A DNA stretch of 64,000 nucleotides. Source: Heterodera schachtii (Eukaryota > Nematoda > Chromadorea > Rhabditida > Heteroderidae). The stretch is taken from contig SIJG01000026.1 of NCBI GenBank assembly GCA_023374025.1, forward strand, positions 172,584 through 236,583. Reading direction: 5' to 3'. A program made the position numbers and the translations under genes. This document shows positions 35,014 through 47,273 of the stretch, in pieces (position 1 is the stretch's first letter; every line of letters begins with the position of its first letter). The notes under the pieces are model-generated. The model saw only the letters and a list, made by a program, of their open reading frames with translations. It searched no databases and was not told the DNA's origin.

Positions 35014-38000
35014 ATCTTTTTGTTACATATTAATGTTATTTTTGTATTTCATTTTTTAATTGTTATTGAATCTTAAACCTCAATAAAAGTAATTTTATGA
35101 TTAAATATTAATTTTTCATTGCAATTATTTGGATTTTATTGTAAAATTCATAATTTTTCTTTTAATATAGCTTTATCAGCATTAAAATTAAAATTATTTA
35201 CCATTTTTATTTTATAGTTTTTATTCATTTTGAATAAGTTGATGTTAAGAAATATTTATTACTTTCTCTTAAATCACCAATAATTTCTTTTTTTTAAACT
35301 ATTCTAATGGATAAATGTGAATAGGTAATAAAATGTCACTTTATATTTTGTAAAATTCTTATTGGTTTTTATTTATCTTTATTTCGCATTTTTCTAATAA
35401 AAAATAGGTAAAAATTATTTTAAATCCAATATCATGGGGTTGAATCGTTTATATTTATCCTCTTTTCGTGAATTTTTTTAACAAAATTGGAATAGAGCAT
35501 TTTAATTTTATAAAGGGTTTCATTTTATAATTCTGGTCAAATTTTTATAAATTACTTTATTAATTCCAATTTAAATGACCCATATTTACTTCATTTTATT
35601 TGAAATCAGAAATTTTAATGCGTTCATATTCGAATTTAATTTGATTTTTAACAATAATAAGATTTTCTGTTATATGATGAAATAGTTTCAATAAAAAATA
35701 CAAGTTAATAATCGTCTCTATAACCTTTAATATACTTCATATTCATATCCAAATGATAAGTAATTTTCATTTTTATTGCTTCTCTTTATTTTAAATACAT
35801 CTATGTTTTAACTTTTAAATTTCTTTATTGTGATGATATACTTTTCTAAATTTATTTTTTCTTATTTTATCTTTAACTATCATTTCTCTTTAAGCATTAA
35901 TTTAAAAAATTAAATTAAAATATATTTCAAATTTTCTAGGTTTGTAAATAAATTATATGTCAAGTTTTTCTTATAATTCAAGGATTGACTCACAATTTCT
36001 TTTTTAATTCTTTATTTTATTTCAAAAATGCTATAATAAAAAAAATAAATTTATTTATATGTAATATTAATATTGAGTATTTGTTTTTTATATGGTTTTT
36101 GTCGTAAGTATGGATTTGTGCAGCCATCAGCAATTTGTAATTAAACTATCTTAAGTTATAATAGACTAATTTTATTTTCTTGTTGGATTGATTATCATTT
36201 AATTATCGATAAATTATGCATTTGGTGCTATGACTTTAATATAATTTTGCTCAAAAGCATCCAAATTTTTAAGTCGCTATAAAAAGCCTTATAATAGACG
36301 ACTCTTGGGGCTATAATTTTAACAAGAATGATTAATTTGAATGCTTCAAGACAAAATTAAGTGCATTTAAGTTGCCAAATTTTTTTATGGTCGTGTCTAA
36401 ATTTTTGGTCATATAAACTGCAACCGATCCGAGATTTTTAGTTGCTGCTTAAAATGTCAGACATATACCATTTAAAAATTAATAGTATTTCCGTGATTTT
36501 TTAATTAAAATATTAACCGAAATTATTGTAATACATAATTTAATCAATTTTTTTATTATTTATTTTTCATATTGTAAGATAAATTATTAACCAATCAGTG
36601 TTAACAAATTGAAAATATTTTTGGTTTCAATTTTTTTTAATATTTTGAAGTCTTATTTATGCATTTTGTTAAAAAATTAACTTAGAATTCATTGCGAACA
36701 TAGAGTTGGGACGCGACCATGATTGTACAGGCAAAATTTATCATTAAATAAATATATTTTTTTAATAAAAATTTTTTAAAGAATAATTGACATTTAATCA
36801 AAGACATTAATAAATTGAAACAATTACAATCGTAGACAAGAAAAATGCATAATAAATTAACAGTCAAATAAATAATCGAAACATAATTCATTGCTGTTGT
36901 CTGTAGGTTTTGTATAAAAATCCAATAAAAATTTTAGGTAAACTAAGTTAAAATCATTTTCATGGTTTTTTGCAAAAAAATATATAAAAAATTATTTTGT
37001 ATGTTATTCATAATAAATTATTATTTTTATATGAAAAATTGATAATAAAAAAGTTAAAAATTTAAAAATCTGTATTATAAATTAACCAAAGTTAAAATGA
37101 AATATAAAAACCAATGGGTATAAATTCATATTAAATTATTTTTTACTTTTAAATGATAAAATATGTAAAAATAATTTTTGTGTAAAGACAATGATAAATT
37201 TTATCATTAATCATGAGTGAATTTTTAAGATTTTGAAGATTTAATAAAAAATATGCAACAAAAAATATCATGTTTAGAGCCACTTGTCAAAAGCAAAATT
37301 TGAGGTGTTTGCAAAATTTAACAAAAAGATTAATAATTAATTTCATATTATCAACAATTGAGACCTTTATTTTAATAATTTAAACTATTATTTCGATATT
37401 ATATTAATGTTTTATTTTTGTTTATAATGCTTTTTATTTTTAAGTTAATTTTTCACGCGCCGCGCGACAATAATAAAATATTATTAATCCAATTCTTGGT
37501 AAAACAAAAGGTTCTAAATTTCTTATAAAATAAAGCTCATTGAGCTTAATTCAAATTAACTTCAAGAAAATATACATATATTAACGTAAAACTAATGAAA
37601 AGTATCAAAAATGTATGTTATTTAAAAGATATTTTTTTTTGCCACAATAGGAAAAACATTTCAACAGTTCTTTTTTAATAATTTAGCACAATTAGCAATA
37701 AAAATCAAACACTAAAAAAAATTTTGTGAATCCGCATGAGCTCGCATGAAAAAAAAATATTTCTAAAAATAAAACTAATAAAAAAAAATCTTTTTGTCAC
37801 TTTCACATAAAAGAAAAATAAACAGAAATAAAAAAATATAGCATTCCTGTTATTATTTTTAGAAAATACACTACTAATAATTATAAAATTGCATTATATA
37901 AAGCAGTTCTTTCTTTATGTTTTAAAGTGTTACACTCCGAATTTTCCGAATTCAAGGGTCCTGAATTTCCTTTTTAAACACCAAAATAGATTAAAGAAAA

Positions 38001-38065
38001 TAGATAATATAATAGAAATCTAAAAATAATTATTCGATATATATTGTAATATTAAAAAGCTCTGG

Positions 38066-38066
<1 letters not shown>

Positions 38067-38096
<30 letters not shown>
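38067..38096 (+). repeat. TTA microsatellite, 10 units
   Basis: Ten uninterrupted TTA units. Confidence 0.95.
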
Positions 38097-38097
<1 letters not shown>

Positions 38098-38780
38098 TTC
38101 ATAGCAAATTTTTATTAGTAAAATCTTTACTAAAAATGCTTACTGCGAATTGGTTTTAAACTTAAAATAAATTGAACACATTAAATATAACTTAATATTT
38201 TAAAATAAATTTCTTATTATTTTTAGTTTAATTACAAATTTCCTTTTTTGGTAATTGTTTGGAAAATTTAGAAAGATTATATAAAGTGAGAGTTTTCTTA
38301 TTTTCTTTGTTTTCCGATAGTCAATTATTTTTAGTTTTTCTTTTTTATTTTTATTTTAAGGTATTAATTAATAAACTTTCGTGCAAATTATAATTTATAA
38401 TATTCATTTTTGAATTATACTAACAATAAACATATTTATTCGTTGTCATACTTTATTATAATTTTTAATTTATTTAAAAATTCTGAAATTTGTTTGGTGC
38501 TTTGGTTTATGCTAATGTGTAGAATCGGAAGGGTTGACTGAACTCAGGCTATTTGATTATGAAATTTCAATTAACAATAAATTAATTCATATTAGCTGTA
38601 TTTTTAAAATTTATTTTAATTATTAAACCATATATATTTTTATTTTAAATTATTTCGAGTTATATATTATAATTTTTAAATATCTTTGAATTTCTTCCTA
38701 TGCTTTGGTTAATTAAAAATATTTCAACTTAAAAATTTTTTCTCTTTTTTTTAAAAAGCCTAAACCGCAAATTTAACCAA

Positions 38781-38875
38781 GACTTTGATCATTTTTTGGC
38801 AAATTCTGTTAACAAATCTCGCTCAAAATTTCAAAATTTTTCCGGCGGCGCCTGTCGGCAAGCCGGACCCCGCTA
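38781..38875 (-). repeat. GGCGCC dispersed repeat, copy 1
   Basis: On the minus strand this reads GGGGTCCGG..., AGGCGCCGCCGGAAAAATTT, then TTTGTTAACA and CCAAAAAATGATCA. The same order of motifs recurs on the plus strand at 39607-39705 and 39840-39935, inside the foldback element. Confidence 0.65.
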
Positions 38876-38959
38876 AATACTCATTCGTTTAAATAGAGAA
38901 ATATTTTAAAGTGTTTAAATTATCATTAATCTATGCATTTTTAATGAAAATTTTTGGAT

Positions 38960-39185
38960 TTTTACAAAATTTTCAAAAAAAAAAATTCTCTTGGAAAATT
39001 CCTGTTTGGTCTTGCGGTCCCCGTCCTGTAAATACATACATATATTTCATTAAAATAATTATATAATATTTTTAAACTATAAGCTTTTATTTTCATGAAA
39101 AATTTTGAAGATTTTGTTTTGGATTTTCCAGGACCCGGTTTAAGGCTACAGAAAAATTGAAAAACCCTAGCCTCTCGCAAAACTC
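38960..39185. other. GC-richer patch, unassigned
   Basis: Contains TTGCGGTCCCCGTCCTGTAAAT and CCAGGACCCGGTTTAAGG phrases, again suggesting a word-repeat element. No inverted ends or duplication were identified. The 72-codon minus frame across it is not convincing. Confidence 0.3.
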
Positions 39186-39280
39186 TCGCTCTAGTCTTTT
39201 ATGAGATAAGTCACACCCCTGATACACACACAAAAAAATGGCTGTATAACTGAATGCGTATTATTTTTCTCTATCGTTAT

Positions 39281-40056
39281 TAAAGGTGTGCCGTGACTAA
39301 AAAAACCCGTGAACCGTGAATGGTGACCGTGACCGTGAATTGGTCCCGTGAATCGTGACCGTGATCCAAAAAACCCGTGAAATTCACGACTTTCGTGACC
39401 GTGACCGTGAATTTTTGAGAAAATTTTCTCTGGCGAGGATTTTTTTGTTTTTTAGCGGGGATTAAAACTGAAAATTTTCAAAATCAGCATTTGTCAGACA
39501 AAAAATCATCATTTGGGGTCAAAAATTCAGCAGTTTGGAAAATTTTAAAATTAAAAAATAATAATATGTTTTTTTGCGACGCGCTTTTTACAAAAAACTT
39601 TAGAGAACCGGTGGGGTCCGGCGGCGCCGGTAGGCGCCGCCGGGAAAATTTTTTTTAAAATTTCAATACAATTTGTTAACAAATTTTCACCAAAAAATGA
39701 CCAATTTTTGAAATAGACAATTTTCTATGAAAAAAATTTTTGGGGCCTGACGCTGTCAATAGGCGCCGCCGATAAGCACAATCTTAGAAATAAGCACACT
39801 TGGGAACTCTGGATTTAAGCCGATTTATTAATGAAAAAAAAGTTTTGGAGGCACTGCGGTGCCGATAGGCGCCGCAAGGGAAATTTTTGCAAACTTTGCT
39901 CCAATTTCTTAGCAAATTTTGTCCAAAAAATGACCAAGTTTCTCTATAAAACAATATTAAATTCTGAAATTTTCAGTTTTATCCAGTGTAAATTTTTCAC
40001 GGAAAAACCGTGAACTGACCCCGTGAATCGTGACCGTGAGTCACAGCACACCTCTA
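39281..40056. mobile_element. hAT-like foldback element (CCGTGAATCGTGAC word)
   Basis: A 776-bp element with TAAAGGTGTGCCGTGACT at the left and AGTCACAGCACACCTCTA at the right (16 of 18 paired), and perfect 8-bp duplications ATCGTTAT (39273-39280, 40057-40064). Both ends carry arrays of CCGTGACCGTGAATTC phrases. The centre carries GGCGCCGCC repeat blocks. No transposase. A truncated relative is at 15571-15692. Confidence 0.88.
39607..39935 (+). repeat. GGCGCC dispersed repeat, copies 2 and 3
   Basis: Blocks near 39607-39705, 39740-39775 and 39840-39935 share TAGGCGCCGC followed by AAATTTT, a variant of TTTGTTAACAAATTTT, and CCAAAAAATGACCAA. They are internal duplications within the foldback element and related to the inverted copy at 38781-38875. 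Confidence 0.65.
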
Positions 40057-40064
40057 ATCGTTAT

Positions 40065-41670
40065 GCCAAATTTAAAGAAAATCTGTATGAGAAAAAAAAA
40101 ATTTTACAGAGATAATTAAATCAATTTTTCTCTATTAAACGAGATGAAGAAATAGCACGCCAAAATGAGAGGTGTGTTTTTCTCCTCACTCTCTCTTTAT
40201 TGACAAATTCTCAATTAAGCACATCTAAAAAAAATAAAAATATATTTCTGTTTAACTGAATTTAGAATAGACGTGCTAAAGAGAGCAAAAATAAATTTTG
40301 TTGTTCAACTTTTCTTATGCTTTTTTAAAATTAATCGGCATTATTCTTCCTTGGGAAAATATATAAGTTGAATACATATTAAAATAAAAAATTTTTTTTA
40401 GTAAAAAAATTATATAATTCCATTTGGTATATGTTTAATGAAAAATTTCATTTTTATAATAAAAAATTTTATTTCTTGTTCCATAGCAACCATAAGTGAC
40501 CAGCCTTGTGGTAAGCATTATTTTTTCTATTTTTTGATTTTAAATAAATGAATATGTTAAAAGAATACAAATTTTTCCAAATGAAGCTGCTTATGCTTAT
40601 TATTATATGTTTTCTTTTGTTAATTATTATTTTTTATTAATTATTTAATTTTTTCCTTTTTTCTCTTTAATTTTACCAAATTTTTTTGAAACTTTTTGAA
40701 AAATTAATATTTTCCTTTTCATTGTCTCGTTCTCGAAAAACAATTATAATTAGATTTTATTTAAGCCTAATTCATTTGTTATTTAATATTATTGTTTCCT
40801 ATATTATTTAATTTTTGGTGACTTTTAAAGATAACAAATTTTATGTAAAAAATATAAATGCATATAAAATTTTCTTATTATTCCTTTTCATTTTGTAATT
40901 ATAGCATTAATATGCTTAAAGAATTTATATATTTTAAATTGCTAATTCTTTTTCATATAAAATTTTATTTTAAATTAGTTTAGTTTAACAAATCGACCCA
41001 ATGTGATAGTTGGCCAAACAAACAATGGCATAGTGCGAATTTGTATATTTCTTTATTAGTTAAATAAATGCATTTTAATGTTATTTTTGTTTATTTTCTA
41101 TGAAATTGTCAAAAAAGTTGATTTTTAACAATTTTAGACTTACAAATTAGCGTTAATTGGCACCATTAAAGTTTCATCATTAAAGACCTTTTTTGGATTT
41201 ATGCAAATGATATTTTATTTTAGAATTATAAACTTTTTTACATTTGTATTTTGAACATATTAAATAAGAAAGAAATTTCATGCTGGCTGATTTTTCACTT
41301 CATCTTTACAGCATTTGAAATTTTGTCTCATCGTGTAAGCTTTATTTATTTTTTTTTATTTATTTTATTTGTATCATTAATAATTAAATCTGAAGCAGAC
41401 GTTTACATATTATTAAGCTCTTAAACAATAATAATTTGCCCTTAAATTGTCATGAATAATTTTAGAATCAGACAGATAGTCTTATAATAGAAAAAGATTA
41501 AATTAAAAAATAAAAATATAAAAAATTTGCCCGATTGTTCCAAATTTGGAATTTAAAACGCACAATCACATTGAATTTAGTTAATCATTTTTAAGAAGAT
41601 TGTTTCTATGCAGAGTCTTTCTGCTCACACCAATATTTATCTTTATTTTATTCTTAGTTTAATCAGATAG
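40065..41670. other. AT-rich non-coding spacer
   Basis: About 1.6 kb, T-rich on plus beyond about 40,500. No gene or element could be supported. Confidence 0.45.
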
Positions 41671-41674
41671 GTTT

Positions 41675-41936
41675 TTGGTACTTTTCCGTTTTGGGGCCAA
41701 AGTTTGAATTTTTTTTTAAATCAATAGCGGGCGAATAGAATTATACATAATAATCTTCCTTATCATTGCATCAAATACTTGACTCATATTTGTACGAATT
41801 CCTCTGGAGATCAAAGCTCAAATTGTGGCATTTATGCCTCCGAAATAATTTTGGCGCGTAGCTTTAGCACATTCTTCGCGTCCATTGTTAATTTAAAAAA
41901 AATTCAAAGTTTGGCCCCACAACGGAAAAGTACCAA
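41675..41936. mobile_element. MITE with about 40-bp inverted termini
   Basis: TTGGTACTTTTCCGTT and the following GGGGCCAAA...TTTGAATTTTTTTT arm are inverted at the right end, with only two mismatches over about 40 bp. Flanking TA dinucleotides inside GGTACC would fit a TA-targeting element, but because the outer bases are also complementary the exact boundary and superfamily are unclear. Confidence 0.65.
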
Positions 41937-41939
41937 TTT

Positions 41940-44900
41940 TTTATAGTAAAGAAATAATATTTTATTAAAAAAGTTTGACATTTTTTTCTATTTTAAAAAT
42001 GTTTTCTTTTTTCCTCATGCTCAAGCTCTTTTTTGAAGCTTTTTTCTCTTTTATGATTATTGGCGTTATAACTATATATGTATTATTTAGTATTCATGAT
42101 CTTGGCATAATTATTGGGCCATAATTTTTAAAAATTTTATCACATTACAAATTGTCAATTTTAAATTTTCAAAAATTTTTTATTTTTAAAAATGATTTTG
42201 TTATGTTTATTTTGGTAATTTAAAATAATTATAAAGTAACTGCACGGAAGATGCTGGCAGTGGATGTTCCATGATTCGAGCTCCTACAGCAATGTCCAAT
42301 TGAGTCGGAACAATAAACTTTATTGTTAATTTATAATTTAACGAAATTTGAATTTACTTTTTTTTATTTTGTAATTGCCCCATTGCTCACAAAACATTTA
42401 ATTCGCCCAGAGTTGGTTAAAATTATGTACCTTATTAATGATTTGGTATAATATTTAACCTAAAACCTAATAATTTTGGCAGTTTTTACTACCTAAAAAT
42501 TACATCAATATTTATTAATACATCTCGATGTTACATTCAATTTTTAGAGTATTGGTGTTTTTTAAACAGTGATATAATGCATTTTTAAAAGTATAACTTT
42601 CCTCAAATTAATACCCAAAATATAATTAATAAAATTTTTTTTTAATATATTTACATCTTTAAATTTTATATTTCACTTCCATTAATAAATTTTTGATAGT
42701 TTACCTTGGTGAGATGCATTGACAATATTGAGAATTGATATCAAAATGAATGATTTATTGGTAATATTATATATTTTTTAAAACAGATGAGTTGGTAATA
42801 TTCATAAATTATGTATATATTTCTTTATTTTTATATTTATGGGAACTTGATGAATTTTTAGTCAAAAAATATAATTATATTGACTTCCACCTGTTTTTAG
42901 ATTTGATTAAATTTTATGGATTAAAGCTCAAAATTAGCCGAATATGGATTAAAATATTAACTCTTCATCCTGATAACTCAACCAAGGTTGTGGCACAAGG
43001 CAACAAAGTCGTCCGGTAAATGACGTGGACCGGGTTTTTCTCCTTATAATCAACTTCGGTAAAACTGATCATTTCGTGTTCAGGCCGTAATAAAGCTTAA
43101 AATTCAGACGGTGCTCCTTTTAGCTTTATTAAAAATGATATCTTCATAATTTATTAATCACAACTTATGATATTTAAATTATAAACCAATGTTGTTAAAT
43201 TTAATATTGTTTTAATACTTAAAATTTCAAAATTTATTGCGGGTAAAATAATTGACTTATTATTAAAATAAATAAACGATGATTTGAAATTCTTTTATAT
43301 AAAATTACCCCAAATTAAATAAATAAATAGTTTCTTAGAACCTGTTTAATAATCAAATTAAAAAAGTGTACCGAAAATGTTAATCTTAACAAAGCATAAA
43401 AGCTTAGTAAAAAGGTAAAAATTAATTTATCAATATAAAAAAAATGAATTAAATAAATTGCATGTAACAAAAATAATATTGCTAATTAATTTAAGAAATA
43501 AAAATATAAACTTTATTAATTTAAAAAATTGAAATATTTGCTTTAAATTGAATAAAGTAGTTTTTATTAAAACAGAACCGCAGTATATATAATAAATCCC
43601 GATGATCAACAAATATTTTTTGGTAAGAAATAAGTTTGGCGTATAAATTCTTCACTTAAACCATGTTCTAGACAATTAGAAATATTTAAATTTAAAAATT
43701 TTACTCAAATATACAGATTAAACATTAATTTGTCATCTAATATAATAGAGTCAAAGGACAAAAAATTAATGAATTAATAGAAGACTTTAATATATAGAAT
43801 GTTTTGAATCAAAATGCAAACTTTGACTATTTAAAATTTAGTTGAATATAGAACCCATAAGTAGCAAACCTAAGAATAAAAATTCAACTTGAAATTGACA
43901 AAAATGATTAAAAAAGGAGAACGATTATTTGAATTATCTAAATAAACAAAAAATTTCTACCCAAAAAAAGTGAAACATTTTTTTCAAGAGACCCCTCTTT
44001 GCAACTAATGCCAAAATATTTTAATTATAATAAATATTTATTTTATTCTAACAAAATCCTAATAAAATAATAAATTTTTTGATGATCAATTAGCAAAATA
44101 ATTAAATATTCAATAAGTTATAGTTACTTTTTAAACAAAGACACTTTAGGCAATAAGAAAAGTCATAAAATTCGCTGACCCCAATACAGGAGCACATAAG
44201 AGCAAAATATATAAGTATTATTTTCCTTTTTAAAACGCGTCGTTTTTTAGTGAAAACATAAAAATAAAATAATTAAACATTTAATTTAACTAATTAAAAA
44301 TAAATATTCTAAATTCAAACCATAACAAATTAAAATTAAAGAATTTTAAAATGAATTTGAATATCGAGGTAAAGACAAAAAACAATAAGAAGAAAGAGTA
44401 ATTTATATTCTACGAATAAATGAAATCAATTAAATAAATTTGACACAAGAAAAATGAATTTTATTATGTTTTGATTATTATTATTTATTAATATTTGATC
44501 AATACTATAAACTTATATAGACAAATTATAAAAAATAAGATATGCGATAACTTGAATCGAAACAGAGAGCTCATCATGGAGCTATAAGCACAAGAAAAAA
44601 TGCAGACATTGAAAATTATATATAATTAATATAATAAATTTAACAAATAAAAAAATCAATTTTAAGTTTTATTTTAATGATAAAGATATAATTAGTTAAA
44701 TATTATATAAAATTATAGCCTAAAAAATTCATATAAATGAAGAAGATTTTAATAAAAAGCTATACATTTTAAAAATTTTCAAACTCAAAATTGCTGTTGT
44801 AAAAGGAAAAATAAAAAGCGAAAGCTAAAAGGCGGAAGCGAAATGCCCCAAAAAAGCGAAAAGCGAAAAGGCGAAATTTTTTCCAACATTAGATGAATTT

Positions 44901-45100
44901 GAATGTAAGTGTCGAGGTTGGGGTTTTTTAATTTTTCTCTTATGCCATATAGTCAAAAAACTTTCTATGTAGTATTTTTTTTAATTAATTTTTATAATAT
45001 TATTTGCTTTTATTTTTTATTTCTTTTTATCGTAAAGATTTTTGTATTGAATTAATTATAAAACGCATATTGCATTTTTTGAAAATTATTGTTTATTTTT
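41940..45100. other. AT-rich desert with two unassigned GC-richer patches
   Basis: About 3.2 kb. Patches at 42240-42310 and 42960-43060 (AAGGTTGTGGCACAAGGCAA; GTCGTCCGGTAAATGACG) are richer in G and C and might be exon or element remnants. No gene model could be built. A frame across the second patch (42792-43019) lacks an ATG. Confidence 0.45.
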
Positions 45101-45103
45101 CCG

Positions 45104-45430
45104 TTATAATGTTCGGCGCCGTATGTCGAACATAAAAGGCATGACCCGGTGGGATTCGAACCCAGGTTCTCTCCAATGTGTGGAGTGCTCTGTTTTTATG
45201 GTTCTCCACTTGCGTCGGTGTGTCCATTTGCGCCTCCTGTTGCGTCTGTGTTGTGTGGTGTCTGCGTCAGCGGCAGACTTTTTGGCACTTTTCTTCAATG
45301 TGCGCCTCAATTGCGCTTTGCGCTTCAGATTTGCGCTTCTTCAATGTTCGCTTCTCCAATATGCACGTCCTCAGTTCTTCAATGTGTACGCCTATGCTTG
45401 CGCTGTGGGGAAGTCACTTTTTCCCCGTGA
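45104..45430. other. GC-rich island with tRNA T-arm, possible SINE
   Basis: On the minus strand, CCTGGGTTCGAATCCCACC is a textbook T-arm and B box (about 45150-45170), followed by an acceptor-like CGGGTCATGCC. No A-box or matching 5' acceptor lies upstream. The rest is repeated TTCTTCAATGTGCGCCTC-like phrases (45290-45390) rich in TGCGC. A small palindrome, ATGTTCG...CGAACAT, closes the left edge (45109-45133). A tRNA-derived SINE remnant is the likeliest reading. Overlapping Cys-rich frames on the plus strand are probably by-products. Confidence 0.4.
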
Positions 45431-46096
45431 CCAATTGACGCATCTTTGCTTTGTATTATTAAATTATTATTTATTTATTTTATATTAAAAAAAATGTAAT
45501 ATGATGGTAGTATTTGAGTACTAGTTCTTAAATCATTTACAAAAAAAAGAACTTTCTGAAAAGTAAAAAATAAATGATATTTTGCCGAATGTTTTCTTTT
45601 TTAGTGGACTACGTGGCGCATAAATTAATGAAGATTACAGTTACTCCATAAAACTGTTTATTATATTTAATTTCATTTTAAAATACAGATTCTTTGGGTT
45701 TGTAAATTTTAGTATTCGAAGTTTTTGCTCATTGGCCTTCAACAAAATTAAAAATGCTTTTTATTTGAATATAAACAAACATATAAACGACATAACTTTT
45801 TTTAATAAGTCAATAATGCTTTAGTAAAATAGGCTTTTATTTTTAAATATTTATTTTATTTTATTTATGAATTGCTTTAATTAGTGAATGCAGTGTTCAG
45901 CAAGACAAATTTCAATTTCGTAAAATTCTTAAAATATTTAAAAAAATTGTCATATTTTGAGTCGTTTGTTATTTTATTTCCTTGTAATAAACGAAATATA
46001 CATTGAGTTTTTTTAGTTTATTTTTTGTATTAGTATTTTCCAATTGTATATTAATTTTTACTTTTTTGTAGCGTGGTCAACTTTGAGCAAAGTCAC

Positions 46097-46538
46097 TTAA
46101 ATTGTCTGGATTAAATTAAGAATGATAGGCCTCCTTTGCTCTTTTAATTGAAATAATCTTGTGTTCGAGAATCTTACATTAAATATTTCTGACGTGAATT
46201 GTCGTCCTTGATCCGTTACGACTATTTCGGGGGTCGATTGTTGGTGGACCACCATTTCAATAAATGTTTCTGAGACAGTGTTTGCTTTTTGGTTTTCCAT
46301 TTTTATAATAAATTAGTTCATTTACCAAGCAATAATTTTGAATTATTTTTCGCCATTTTGAATCGTCGTCAGAGCATTTACCCGTTTTTAAAATATAAAA
46401 TATTTTTGCAATTTCCCTCACTTTTCTCTGCTCTTTCATTATTTCGAACATTGAAATTCTTAATTCCGATTTTTCGTTTTGAGCGGTCTGATTCGGATTT
46501 ATTCTTTTTCCCCGGTCTGAACATAATTTCAATGTCAT
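46097..46538 (-). pseudogene. Integrase remnant with internal deletion
   Basis: Two frames. The upstream one (46257-46538) ends in a pre-integrase segment NELIYYKNGKPKS. The downstream one (46097-46300) resumes at TVSETFIEMVVHQQSTPEIV and contains the second catalytic region VTDQGRQFTSEIF. The HHCC zinc-binding region and first catalytic Asp, normally between these, are absent. This implies a deletion of roughly 100 or more codons at about 46290-46310. After TSEIFN the frame shifts, and the element ends near 46085 without the catalytic Glu in frame. Confidence 0.75.
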
Positions 46539-46550
46539 AACTTTGCAAAG

Positions 46551-46892
46551 TTACTTGTGGTATTTCTCTAACCGTCCCTTTAATTCCTTTGCCTTCATCC
46601 TTCCGGTTAAAGCGCTACAATCAGTGATCACTTTTGTTATTCCCGAGCCCACAATGTATGGTGAAAATTCTTTAACCGAATAAACGAGGGCAAGAGCTTC
46701 TCGTTCGATGGATGGGTAATTAGCTTCGTGTCGGTTAAGAGCCCGGGAAGCGAAAGCTACGGGACCATTTTCCTGTAGTAAAACTGTGCCAATTGCTTTT
46801 CGGGATGCGTCACACTTAATGACAAATGGTTTACCAAAACGGGGTGATTGTAAAACTGGTGCAGTTGTTAGCAGATTTTTAAGAGTTTCCAA
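46551..46892 (-). pseudogene. RNase H remnant
   Basis: Contains FVIKCDASRKAIGTVLLQ, the SIEREALALVYSVKEF helix and VITDCSALTGR where TDHKAL is usual. The domain is therefore recognisable but has lost at least one conserved position. It is out of frame with its neighbours. Confidence 0.8.
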
Positions 46893-46913
46893 GGCTTCAC
46901 TTTGCTCATTTCC

Positions 46914-47258
46914 TCAATTTTCTTTTATTTTCCCTTCAAATTTGTCCTGCGCAAAATTTTTAATAAATCTTCTGAAATATGTAAGTGCGCCGAGCAATGA
47001 TTTCAATTCTGTTAAGCTTTTCGGTGCCTTACAGTTTTGAACAACTGAGACTTGTTTTGGGTCCATTCTCACGCCTTTTTCGCTTAGTAAAAAGCCCAAA
47101 TATCGTATTTCAGCCATTCCCCAGTGACATTTTTCAATTTTTAATTTAAATCCAACTTCTTTTAATAACTTAAGAAAATTTTCAATGTCCAATAAATGTA
47201 TTTCCTCCGTCTCACTCCCAATTATAATGTCATCCAGATAGATAAGCATAGCTGCCAT
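46914..47258 (-). pseudogene. RT C-terminal part with intact YLDD
   Basis: Begins just before MLIYLDDIIIGSETEE, keeps both catalytic aspartates, and continues through KLKIEKCHWGMAEIRYLGFL and the thumb (LKSLLGALTYFRRFIKNFA). It is separated from the N-terminal RT frame by a stop and frameshift near 47258-47280. Confidence 0.82.
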
Positions 47259-47273
47259 TAGCCGTCTTCTTAA

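Larger units (their letters stand above)
31348..38780. other. AT-rich desert with A-to-T skew switch
   Basis: About 7.4 kb with no supportable gene. The plus strand is A-rich up to about 32,130 and T-rich to about 36,650, then mixed. It includes the structured patches at 34415-34455 and 34961-35013 and the ATT microsatellite, listed separately. The 121-codon frame at 31761-32126 is hydrophobic AT-driven sequence with no motif. Confidence 0.5.

Noticed and set aside
42792..43019. 75-codon frame ending in a GC-richer patch
   Set aside because: It begins at TTG, most of it is AT-driven, and no splice model or domain supports it.
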